From assembly GCA_033439795.1 (NCBI GenBank), contig JAUTDP010000006.1, forward strand, positions 2,480,001 through 2,544,000: a stretch of DNA of 64,000 bases, written 5' to 3'. Source of the stretch: Sordaria brevicollis (lineage: Eukaryota; Ascomycota; Sordariomycetes; Sordariales; Sordariaceae). Below are positions 1 through 10,709 of the stretch, one piece after another (the first letter of the stretch is position 1; each line of letters opens with the position of its first letter). A model generated the notes under the pieces. It saw nothing but the letters and a program-made list of their open reading frames with translations, ran no database searches and was not told the origin of the DNA. The translations under genes and the position numbers were made by a program.

Positions 1-451
1 GGCCGAGTGCCGGATTGCGGGTTACAGCTCACACCAGAGTGTCTCACCCACACACCTTCGACGAGCCGCGTTGTTGCGGTATCTGCCCCTCGTCCCCTTC
101 TTCGCTGTCACCGGCTGCTTCACGGTCCGAACGGCAAGCGGAGATTTACCATCCACTCGCTACCCTCACTTACACTTGTCACTTTGTCTCAGTTGGCCGA
201 TCTAGACTTGAGTGGACTTTCGGCTCAGGGTTTCGGAGACGGAGAGACGTAGCAGCATTCCTTTACGTCCGGCCTTGTTACCACTTGCCCGCCACTTCCC
301 CTTGAGTGGTTGACTTAATGGTATTATTTGACTAGGCCGCTTTTCACTTCCTAGCTATCTTGTTATAGCGTGAAAAGGTTGTGACCTTCTTTAACCTTTA
401 CCACAACTTCATCCGACATACCACGCACGACACCTATTCTCGAGCTTTACG
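1..451. other. Upstream region of the Zn2Cys6 gene
   Basis: This 451-base stretch precedes the first gene. It is pyrimidine-rich and has no reading frame with coding character. It probably holds promoter and 5' leader of the gene starting at 452. I see no RNA gene or repeat in it. Confidence 0.4.
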
Positions 452-3400
452 ATGGACAACGCCGGGGCTGGAGGCTCTCCAGAGGGAGTCTCCTCTCCGG
501 ATTCGAAACCGCCGGCATCGTCATCTGAAGCCAACACGGGCACTGGCGCTTCTGCTGCAGGGGCCGGTACCGGTGCGGCGGCATCGGGTAGCCAAGAAAA
601 CCCTCCAAAGAAAGCTTCAGTCAGGAAGAGAACAAAGACTGGTTGTCTCAGTACGTGATATCCCGAGGCTGCAATAACGCAACCCACTCATTGTGTACTT
701 CATGATTGCTGACATGTTGCAGCTTGTCGAAAGCGACGCATCAAATGTGACGAAGCCAAGCCGATCTGTAACAACTGCACAAAGTCCAAGAGACAATGTG
801 AAGGATACAACCAACGACTTACCTTCAAGGAGCCTCTGGGATCCTACGGCCATGGCCCTACTCACTTTGGCCATCCCGTATTCCACCAGCAAAACCGAAA
901 CCAACCTATCGGTGCTCCTCTGACGGCTTCTCAAGCGAAAGCAGCGGCGCAACAAGGACCACTTGCTGCTATTGCCCCGAAACCACCACAAGTCGACTTT
1001 ACCGGACAGGTGCCCATGTCCTTTGGGGCACCACCGCAACAACAACAGCAGCATGACCCCTTTCTGGCCGCTCAAGCTGGAGGTCCGCCTCTGCAAACAT
1101 CCTTCTATGGGCAACTACCGAGCCCTAGCCAGAGCATTTCTCCAGTTGGTCCTCCGCCACCGGCAGGCCACTTGCCTCAACATGCACACGAGAATACCTT
1201 CCATTTGATGTCACCAACGCATGGCTATGACCCGAACTCAGTGATTGAGGCGGGCCCGTCAAACTACAGCCAAAGCTGGACACCGACATCTAAACAACAC
1301 CGCCGTATCCTTGAAGAAGATGGACTACAGTACTGGCAGTCTGATGATGAGGCATCTATGGCCGACTCAGAAGACGATGACATCCCCATGGACGTGCACG
1401 ATGCGCATCTCGAGTCTAATGACCTCGGTATCCACGTGGCCAGACGGCTGGAAGCCACCGCAGATGCATACGGAGTTCGGATGAGAACCGTTGCTGGATT
1501 CCCGGAGCTGAACGTCTTACAAACCTACATCCCTTCCTCTATGAGCTCGCCCCTGAACGACTCTCAAACTGCGGCAGTATTCTGGTACTTTGTCAACGTC
1601 ACCGGCCAGAGCATGTCTCTCTACGAAAGACACCCCTTCGATCCCACGCCCATGTTCCAAGGTCAACCAGTGCCCAAAACCAGACAGCACATTTGGACCT
1701 ACACTTTCCCCATCATGGCCTTCAACCACCCGGCTCTCATGCAAGCCATTCTCGCCCTAGCCGGTCTGCAGATAGCCAACCTCGCCCGCGTCCCCGCCAC
1801 AGCAGCCATGAAGCACTACCACCTCAGTCTCCGGCGCATCGCGCGTAACTACCAAAGTCCCAGCCGACGCACGCAACCCGCTACGCTCGCAGCCACTTTG
1901 CTACTGGGCTACTACGAAGTCTGGAACTCGGACCACGACAAGTGGTGTCGACACATGTGGGGAGCGCGAGCCATCATGAAGGAGATTCCCTTTCTCAAAA
2001 TGACCAAGGAGATCTTTGCCCACCAACGAGAACGGAGACAAGCGGGCTTTGCCGGACATCCCTGGATGGATCCCTCCGCTCCGCTGGATCCTGATTTGAC
2101 GCTGTACGAGGTCGATACGGAACTGATTAGCCAGCTGATGGGAATCAAAGTGAACTATGATGATCCGGAGGTGGCGAGCAAGAAAGGGCCGTATACGGAG
2201 AAGGATGTTGAGACTTATCAGCAGCTGAGGGATCTGTATTGGTGGTACTGTAAGATGGATGTTTATCAGAGCATTTTGGGTGGGACTAGGTTATTGTGAG
2301 TTGTCCTCCGACAGAGAGAAGAGAGTTGATGGTTTGCTAACGAAGGAAACAGCATGCCGTTCGAGACTTGGGCTCATTGTGCGCCGAGAGGAGAGTGTGG
2401 GAGGATGGATGCTATGTGAGTATATCATAACCTCAGAGGATGAGAGACATGCTAACATACTTTAGCTACGGCACCTTCGACCACCTTATGCTTCTTCTAG
2501 GTCGTGTAGCCAACTTTGCCTCGAAAGACTTGGCCCGCAAGCGAAAAGCTCGACGCGCCGGTGCTGGTGGTGGTCCTCCAGGTAGTGCCGGACGAGGCCA
2601 AGGACCACCAGGTCAAATGCCACCCGGGCAAGGAGGACCACCACCAGGCTCAATGCCCCCAGGTCAACAAATGCCCGGAGGCCCTCCACCAGGCTACTCC
2701 GGCCCTCCGGGTGGCGGTCCACCCCAAGGCCCCGGAGGAGGACCCCCAAGCAGCACCGGTCGCGGCCAATCCCCTCCCCTCTTCGCCGGCCTCATGCCCA
2801 CAAAGGGCGGCAAATTTGTTCCGCCCCAAGGCTTCTCCCCGCCGCGCGACCAAACGCCCGACACCGATTCCACCGACGATATCGACTACGACACCGCCAC
2901 TTTAGCCGCCTTCCGCGAATGGGACGAAATCCGCGCCGCTTTTGAGTTATTCAAGTCCCGTCTAGGTGCCGATTTCGAGCCTATGGGCCCTGACTACGCA
3001 ACTCCCGAAATGACACCCTTCGGCCCGGCGCTCATGTACAGAACCTACAGTATAGCGGGGATATGGATGAACTATTACATGGGACTGATTGCATTGCAAA
3101 GAGCGCACCCAGCTATGCCGCCGGTGGCTATGATTGCTGCTGGTATGTCAGCGCAGCAGACGGCGCCGTGGGCATATAAGGTTGCGAGAATAGCGGCGGG
3201 ACTGCATGAGGATACGAGCTGTGTCAGTGCGGTGAGCACGCTCGTGGGGGCGGCGTTTATAGAGAGTGGGTTTTGTTTGTTTGTTGCTGGGATACAGGTA
3301 TGTTTTTTCGTTTGTTGTTTTTTGTTTACTTTTCTTGCTTGCCTACCCGGGCTGTTGCCCTTCTCCTCTACACTACACCCCTTTGGGCGCTCTCCCCTTC

Positions 3401-3978
3401 TGGTCCTTTGCTCTTCCTGTCCTTCTTTTTGTACTACCTCTTACATCCCTTTTCTCCTTTTACCCCCTTTCTTCCCCCTTCTTCCACCCACCCCCTTCCA
3501 TCCCTTTCCCCCAATCTATCCTCTTTGCTTTTTACCCCCGCTTCCCTTTCCCTACCTATTTACCTCCAACCCCGTCTGTATCTTCCTTTCCCACGCCTCC
3601 CACTAACCCAACGGGCAGTTCCAAACCCCACCTCAACGCCACTGGCTAATAGCCCGCCTCCACGACATCGCCCGTCTCACGGGTTGGCAATCAGCCCGTC
3701 AAATCGCCGACGGTTGCGAGTCCGGCTGGATGAAAGCCGCAGAAATGGGTCGTGGCCCGCCCTACCGTCGGCCACCAGAGCTCGACAAGATATTTCCCAG
3801 CAGTCTGCCGGTGTGGATGAGACCGAGGAGGATAGATAAAAAGATCAGGGAACAGCAGGCGCAGCAGGCGGGGGATAATCGATTGGTGCTTGCCAGGACG
3901 GAACACGCGCATTTTGCGCTGGGCTTGTTGACGGTGGAGCAGGATTTGGATCGGTTGGAGTTGAGTGAGGGGGAGTAG
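452..3978 (+). CDS. Zn(II)2Cys6 fungal-specific transcription factor
   Basis: Probable nuclear DNA-binding regulator with unknown targets. Five exons fit: 452-650, 723-2295, 2353-2415, 2466-3297 and 3619-3978, giving 1008 residues. The first intron splits the zinc cluster, which is restored only by splicing: residues about 64-91 then read as a complete six-cysteine binuclear cluster (CLTCRKRRIKCDEAKPICNN and on) followed by a basic linker. After it come a Gln/Pro-rich stretch, an acidic patch near residue 280 (DSEDDD), then a helical region typical of the fungal-specific transcription factor domain. Exon 4 begins with a Gly/Pro-rich, collagen-like segment of roughly 75 residues. Intron 4 is 321 bp and very pyrimidine-rich, much longer than the other introns here. 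The start is the first ATG in frame with the cluster. I do not recognise a specific orthologue, so no symbol is given. Confidence 0.85.
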
Positions 3979-4718
3979 TAACCTCTCAAGAGGAGTGATA
4001 CTGCGGGGTGAACAGGAGAGGGAACGAGAGAGGGGGGTGTTGAAGAGGAAGTGAGAGAAGGGGAATGGGGGGGCGGTTGGGACATGGAAAGTTGGATATG
4101 GGTTTGGGTAGGAAAAGATGGATGAGCGGATATGGGAAGGAATAGGATGATGGTATACGGGTGACTGGGATTTATATAATTCGGGAGTTGGGGTTCGGTT
4201 GGGAAATATGAGTGAGCGGGCGTTGGTGACAAGCGCGTTGCGGAGTGGTCAGCATGGACGGTCTGGAGGAAATGTACTGTATCAGATGTACTGCTACGGC
4301 ATGAGAGGATGGAGCAGAATCCCATCCGACAGACGGCGTTGAATGAGTGATAGGTTGCTTGCCAATCAACTTTTGAGGTCCGTATTCTGAGGATCATTTG
4401 TTCTTGGAAACCATCGAGCTGTACTTGCCTGGTTTCGCATCGCTTCTTAACAACTGGTTTCAGAGCCCTCTGAGACCGGACGACGGGGAAATACTAAACA
4501 GGCAGAACATGCTTGACGATACTTTATTTCATGGACCAGGGGCAAGTGAACGAGACCGCATCCTAGTTGTACTTCATAAACATCAGTTGGATTTGATTCA
4601 TTAAACACAGTTCTCCCATCAAAACAGGGAGAATGCTGCTTTCCATCCGTTTCGCCTGCTACTACCGGCTATGCTTGACTTCTCTTCCTTCAGTAAATAC
4701 AGCTCCCTTCCAACCCGC
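3979..4718. other. Convergent intergenic region
   Basis: 740 bases between the 3' ends of the Zn2Cys6 gene and the proteasome gene, which converge here. The first part is G-rich on the plus strand and the rest is unremarkable. It presumably holds both 3' UTRs. The small open frames in it show no coding character. Confidence 0.4.
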
Positions 4719-5825
4719 TTAGTTGGCGGGCAACCGCGCAACAACAGCGGCCATCTCCTCGTCTGTGTATATCCTGAAGCCCTTCTCCTTGGTGACGCTC
4801 GCCAGCTGCACGTTCTTGGCATCGAGCTTCTCCTCCATGACCTGCTTGAGCGTCTTGAGGACGAGCGTCTCGGCGTCTTCAATGGTAAGGGACTGCACGT
4901 AACATGTGGGTCAGTATTATGTATGGCTCCTGAGTTCGGGCACCGGACACCCACCTTGTGATACTCATTCTGCAACTCCGCCTGCGCGCCCTCGCTTCCA
5001 CTGCCAATCGCCTTCGCATCATAGCGGTAGAAAGTACCACTGGGCTCAGCATGATACAGACTCGGACCATCCTCATCATACCCCGCAATCAGCAGCGCCA
5101 CGCCGAACGGACGGGACATGATGCTCTCCTCGCCATCGGCGCTCTCGCCGAAGCGCAGGGCCAGGTCGCAGATGGCCTGCGTGCAGCTCTCAACCCGCAG
5201 CTTCTCGTTGTAGTTGAAGGCGTGGCTTTGGCACTCGACGCGGGCGTGCTCGATCATGGACCGGGCGTCGGCTTGAAGACCCGACATGGCGCAGCCGATG
5301 TGTCGGTCGATTTCGACGATTTTCTCGACGGAAGAGGTCTCGAGCAGGGTCGAGGTCACGCGCTTCTCGACGCCGAGGATAACGCCCTCCGAGGTGGCGA
5401 CGCCAATGGCGGTGGAGCCGAGCTTGATGGCCTCGAGGGAGTACTCGACTTGGAAGAGGCGGCCTTCGGGGGAGAAGGTGCTGTAGGGAGGCATTGTTAG
5501 TTTGGTTGGCTTCGTAGTGGACGAACGAGGGTGGTCGCAAGTCGTTGTGTTCTATCGGTATGTTTGAGGAGTATCATCGTGGAGTATGTGATCGAGTTGT
5601 TCTTGGGATATGGATAGAGGGTATAGTCAAGAGTCGGAGTTGTTTCGTTCGTCACTTACTTGATACCCCGATCTAGATGCGCGCAACCATGTCAGCGTGT
5701 AGTCCATGTTGTATGGTACATCTCTTTTATTCAAGTGGCAGCCTTTCAGACTTGCGGTAACAAACAGATATCACAAACAAGAACGTGGGCAGCAACATAC
5801 CGTATTCAGACCTTGCCATAAACAT
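4719..5825 (-). CDS. pup2: 20S proteasome subunit alpha type-5
   Basis: Structural subunit of the alpha ring of the 20S proteasome, acting in nuclear and cytosolic protein degradation. Four exons on the minus strand: 5801-5825, 5660-5672, 4955-5480 and 4719-4892, giving 245 residues, the usual length for alpha-5. The protein starts [13 protein letters not shown] and runs into the alpha-subunit signature [18 protein letters not shown]. Exon 2 is a micro-exon of only 13 nt encoding most of D-R-G-I-N. Without it the conserved N-terminus is lost. An ATG at 5492-5494 opens a longer-looking frame but lies inside intron 2, just before the acceptor, so it is a false start. The C-terminus ends in ARLPAN. 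Alpha subunits are not catalytic, so no active-site threonine is expected. The gene is divergent from the gamma-tubulin complex gene. The symbol follows yeast PUP2. Confidence 0.95.
5660..5672 (-). other. pup2: 13-nt micro-exon of the alpha-5 gene
   Basis: The acceptor AG at 5674-5673 precedes a 13-base exon followed by donor GTAAGT at 5659. Its bases complete Asp from exon 1, encode Arg-Gly-Ile, and start Asn finished by exon 3. The reading matches the conserved alpha-5 N-terminus. Both neighbouring introns (128 and 179 bp) have consensus ends. Confidence 0.85.
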
Positions 5826-6821
5826 CTTGACGGTGTTGAGGGGAGCTCGAGTGGGGAGATGGGACCGGGATGTGTTGCTGTTGTGAGGTAAGCCTGGCTT
5901 TGCTGATTATGCGCCGGTCTTGACTGATGAAGGTCGAGGGTATAGTATAACCGTCGAGAGCTCGAAACCGAAGAGTGGTGATGTGGGTGGTTGTTTGTTT
6001 GGTGATGATGGTTTGTATGGTGGAAAGTGGAAGCTGAGGCCCGAACTGGAGGGACCGACGTCAAGCAGTGGATGGGAAGCTCCAGGCACGACAGGCCGAC
6101 GAAGCTCCTCTGCCAGGCGGCCAATCCCCTGCACCCTGTCCCAAGAGGTACTTGCATGGTACGTACCTTTTCCAGCGGGCAGTCAGCACTGTCCAGGCGA
6201 TTTCAGCCTCAAAAGACAGCACCTGGGGGAACCCCTCACAGCGGGTGCCCCTCCCTGTGACGGAAGCCGCTCTGGGCCGTCCACTGTGAGACGGCTTTGC
6301 TTGGCGGGCAATTGCGGGTCCTCCCTTCTGATAACGTCGCGTCCAATTGTTGCTTGTCGCGTCACTTCAGTCCGTCTTCCGCTCGGCATTGCACTCTCCA
6401 ACTGAACATCCAACGGGACGGCATCCTCTCTTTGGCTGTGATTGCTACCTTCTTGGCACCGTAATTCCTCCATTTTCGTCTCAACATAAACAATCCATCG
6501 CTAGAACCGTCTTCTTGCAGGACAACCCTGTGGTTTCCCGACCACATTTGGACAACCACCATAAGGCTGACCAGTTCAAGTCCAAAGATAATGTACCCTT
6601 AGAAGGGGTCAACTTCACCGGGTCTTAGACCGTCACCCTTCACCACCCTCAAACCTAGGCCCGACACGCCCGACCCGAGATCAAGTCCAGCTACCCACGA
6701 TAGGGCCCGCGAGCTGGTACTCGGCCACGAACCGCCAAATATACATCTACAATCGACAGTAACCATCTCTCCTCGCTTACCCGTTCCCGACCGCAGCGCT
6801 GCCCCCAGAGTGACCTCCGCA
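5826..6821. promoter_or_regulatory. Divergent promoter region, pup2 / GCP2
   Basis: About one kilobase between the divergent starts of the proteasome alpha-5 and gamma-tubulin complex genes. It must hold both promoters and 5' leaders. I see no clear TATA box, no upstream exon and no recognisable operator. Confidence 0.4.
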
Positions 6822-9588
6822 ATGGGATCATCAGCAACATTGGCTCCAACCCAATCCACATCAACGACACGTCCCACCAGCAGAACCCTCGTCAATGAGC
6901 GCCGCCCAACCAAAGTCCAGGTGACAACACGCGAACCGATCATGGCGAGATCCGGCAGGAACGCAGACCCCCTCAGCGCTGGTAGCGACAACCTCAAGTC
7001 CAGGTCACGCAATGTCGAGTCCAGAGCCACAAGAGGAGACAGTCGGGCAGCTGAACAACCACCACCAGCCCCTTGGGAACCTGCCGCTTCCCTACAGCCT
7101 CACACCTCGGCCCCGTTAGCTTCGCGAGTCTCAATACCGCCGGTTGCTTCGTCCGCACCACCGGCACTACAGCCGCGACCACTTTCCGAGCTATCACTCA
7201 ATGCGCAGGAGGCTGCGATAATCGAGGATCTGCTCTTCGTGTTTATGGGCTTCGAGGGACAGTACATCCGATTCGCAAAAGGCTACAACCCTTACGAGGA
7301 ACGAGACCGCTTATCTGGGCCACAATGGCGCATCCTGTCTGGGCTGGATCCCAGCTTGCTGGACCTTACGCAATCCATGCTGCGCATGGCTTCGCACTAT
7401 ACGGCGCTTGAAACATTTGTCGATGTTCAGAGTCGAGAGGAGTTTGGTGCTGTCAACCATGCGTTGTGCGCCTCGATACGGAGGTACTTGCAGGAATACC
7501 TGGTTATGGTTGTCCAGCTGGAAACGCAATTTCTGAACGACAAGAACTTTACGCTGCAACAACTCAATGTTCATATTCTTCCCAGCAGCCATTTGATGGC
7601 TCAGATGTATGGGCTGGCATTGGAACTACTAAAGCGAAATGCGCTTCTGGACGACGATACGGACGAATCGAGCGATAGTTCCGACGACGACTTTGATCAC
7701 ATTATCGAGCAGTTGAGAGACGGCGGTGATCTTGTACCGGGAAACATGACGGGCAAGAAGATATGCAAGGGAGGTGTAGTATTGGGGCTGATTACCAAGA
7801 GGCTGGAGTCTCTATCTGGAGATCCGTCCGCACGGGTTCTACTCACAAGTCTACTACGAGACGCAAGTCGACCATACATGGCAATGTTGAACGAGTGGCT
7901 GCACCATGGAAGCATCAGTGACCCACATTCCGAGTTCTTGATCAAGGAACAAAAGAGTATTCGCAGGGACCGATTAGAACAGGATTATACCGACGAGTAC
8001 TGGGAGAGGCGATATACGATACGAGATCACGACGTACCACCACAACTAGAGGCTGTCAAGGACAAGGTTTTGCTTGCTGGCAAATACCTGAATGTGGTAC
8101 GAGAATGCGGAGGCGTCGATGTTAGTCGCAAGTTGCAGGACCTACCAAACTCGTTCGACGACAACAGGTTTCTGGAGAACGTCAGCAGCGCCTACGCTCA
8201 TGCGAACGGATCGCTAATGCAATTGCTTCTAACCACACACGAACTGCCGGCAAGATTAAGATCGTTGAAGCATTACTTCTTCCTTGACCCGTCGGATTAC
8301 TTCAACTACTTCCTGGAGCTAGGAACGTCTGAACTACGAAAACCCGTCAAGGTTGTCAACACTGGCAAGCTACAGTCTTTGCTCGACTTGGTCCTACGAC
8401 AACCGGGTAGCATAGTCTGTCTTGACAAGTTCAAGGAGGATGTCAAGGTTGAAATGAACGAGATCACGCTGCTCAAGTCACTCCAGCGAGTCGTCAACAT
8501 CACCGGTATTGAGCAAGGCGAGGCACTCCAGCTCACATCAAACCAACCTTTAGAAGGCGACAAAAACGCCACTGGTTTCACATCCCTACAACTCGACTAT
8601 ACCGTCCCTTTCCCAGTCTCTCTTGTTATCAGCAGGAAGACAATATGGCGTTACCAGGCGTTGTTCCGCTATCTCCTATCACTTCGTTACCTCGAGACCC
8701 AACTCTCAGTAACATGGTACACTCACGCCAGCGGCACGGCCTGGACACACCGTTCATCAAACCGCATGCTGGAGATCTGGAAGCGAAGGGTATGGACACT
8801 GCGAGCTCGCATGCTTGTATTCGTTCAGCAGCTGCTTTATTTTTGCACTGCTGAGGTAATCGAGCCGAACTGGCAGAAGCTGATGAACACGCTGCGGGAG
8901 ATTGAGACCAACTGTGCCGGTGGTGGTGTCAGTTCACAAGACGGTACCTCTACGCCTAGTGGTGCTGGTAGGGCGTCGTCGTTTTCTTCTTCCAAGAAAC
9001 AGCAGCCTCATACCGTCGATGGGCTGATGCAGGAACATGTGGATTTCTTAGACACTTGCTTAAAGGAGTGCATGTTGACTAATAGCAAGTTGTTGAGGGT
9101 ATGTTTTTTTCTTCTTCCACCCCTTTTGTTCCGTGAATACTGATAAAAGGCAGATTCACTCCAAATTAATGCAAACCTGCTCCATCTTCGCCACCTACAC
9201 CAACTGGCTCTCTCGAGAACTCGAAAAGGCCGACCCAGATCTAACGGGCAACACAAAACCACCCAACATGACGGACGACCAATGGCGACAGTTTTTGGCG
9301 ATTCGCGGGGAGCGGCAACGACAGCATCAGTCAAAAGATGGCGACACAGCCATGGAAACGGATAAATCCCCCGAAACAAAAATGAACGAGTTGTTCGAGG
9401 TCATCAGGAAATGGGAAAGTAATTTCAGCAGGCACCTGCAAATCTTGCTGGATGCCTTGAATCATTATGCGGCTACCGAGACGGTGGTGCTGTTGAGTCT
9501 GTGTGCGCGGTTGAGTACGGCTAATCAGGGGACGGAGTATGCTGGGTTGGGGAGGGAGGAGGAGGGTCACGGTGGAGGGGGGGCGTGA
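6822..9588 (+). CDS. Gamma-tubulin complex component 2 (Spc97/Alp4/GCP2 family)
   Basis: Subunit of the gamma-tubulin complex that nucleates microtubules at the spindle pole body. Two exons, 6822-9098 and 9154-9588, are joined by a 55-bp intron and give 903 residues, a normal GCP2 length. The first 110 residues are a basic, Ser/Thr/Pro-rich linker. The N-terminal gamma-tubulin-complex domain starts with EEAIIEDLL-like text around residue 130 (IIEDLLFVFMGFEGQYIRF). An acidic Asp/Ser patch lies near residue 290. The C-terminal domain contains WRYQALFRYLL and, across the intron, the conserved stretch DTCLKECML..SKLLRIHSKLM. The frame extends slightly upstream only through a non-ATG codon, so 6822 is the first ATG. 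The tail is Gly/Glu-rich. Homologue of S. pombe alp4, S. cerevisiae SPC97 and human TUBGCP2. Confidence 0.92.
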
Positions 9589-10709
9589 TGTTGGTAACTG
9601 AGGGATGGGACAAAAGAGGTAGAGGAAGGAAAAGGGGCACTGTTATCGTGATACCAAGCATGAGATGAGTAAAAGGAGCATAATACAGAGAGAAGGAAGA
9701 AGCATCGTTACTCTACAGTGTTAACGATTTTTGTCGACCGAGCAAGAATTGAGAAGCGATCGGTTGAAAACTTCGCCAACAGTTCAATTACTTTTTGCAT
9801 TCGTGATTCAAATTTCATCCCAAACCAGACCGGATCTCACCCGGAGATGTCAGTTTCGCCTCAACTGTGAAGCCACCGCGGGAGTCCGGATATCGGAACC
9901 TCTCGGTATCTACCAAGCTTTACATGGTTTATGAGGCGGCTCCCATCCCGCCCACGCGCGGCCCGTCACCGACGCGGGGGTTCCAGGAGGCAAGACGGGC
10001 AGCTTTTGCAACCTTTGATCGGTTCATGGATCTCCGAGCGCCTATCTATCAACCGCACCTTGCCTTATCACGAAGTCTGATTTGCCAAGCATTCTGGAAA
10101 TTCCACGGGCTGTCCTGAAAGGGGATTCCTTATCTATGAGTTCAAGTACAGGAAGTAGCTAACTCCGCGGAATTTGTCTTCTCAGAACTTTTGAGAGTTG
10201 TTTCTCCGTGGGAACGGCGATGTTGAGATTTTGGCTCTGAAAGTTTCGAAACATCATAAATCGAAACAGGATACAAGCAGTAGCTAATAATGGCAGGGCA
10301 GATACTTAAGCTTATGGTGTAGGGACTATGCAGACTCAGGCACCACAAGCCGCAGGTTTCAATGGCTACCGTACTGGACTATCACGATGTCACCCTCAGA
10401 TTGAGCATGAGTTCGTGATACCAAACCATGGTTACTAATTCGCCATGGACGGTTGTGGCTTCAAGTTTTTACGACGATGAATGATCGTCATTAATGGTGA
10501 TGGTGTCTTATCTCTTCCCTTCGAAAATGGTGTTTCTGATTTCCAAGTCTCCGGGACTGCAACACTTCCCATCTGATACGTTCGTTATTTGAAGTGCAGC
10601 AATTCCCGACACACCTGATGCATTCGATCCTCTTGAAGCTCTTTTGTGGCTGTTAGCACTCTTATCAGTTCGCTTATCACTTACACCTCTCAAGCGACCG
10701 CCAAGCATC
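9589..10709 (+). promoter_or_regulatory. nit-3: nit-3 upstream control region
   Basis: 1.1 kb between the GCP2 stop and the nit-3 start, with no coding character. It contains a perfect TCCGCGGA palindrome at 10164-10171, and TTATC (GATAA on the other strand) at 10065, 10130, 10508, 10662 and 10674. In Neurospora, NIT2 is a GATA factor and NIT4 a Zn2Cys6 factor, and together they turn on nit-3 when nitrate is present and preferred nitrogen is absent. The two GATA elements at 10662 and 10674 lie within 50 bases of the ATG and may be in the leader. Confidence 0.6.
10164..10171. promoter_or_regulatory. NIT4-type binding site TCCGCGGA
   Basis: Perfect 8-bp palindrome about 540 bp upstream of the nit-3 ATG. 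It equals the symmetric octamer described for the Neurospora pathway-specific activator NIT4. GATA elements lie 34 and 99 bp away, the pairing expected for NIT2/NIT4 synergy. Binding is inferred from sequence only. Confidence 0.65.

Noticed and set aside
3266..3839. Open frames at the end of the Zn2Cys6 gene
   Set aside because: They read through the pyrimidine-rich intron 4 and give Pro/Phe/Leu-rich nonsense. The spliced frame is better.
5190..5540. Minus-strand frame overlapping the proteasome gene 5' end
   Set aside because: Arg-rich out-of-frame shadow of exon 3 of the alpha-5 gene.
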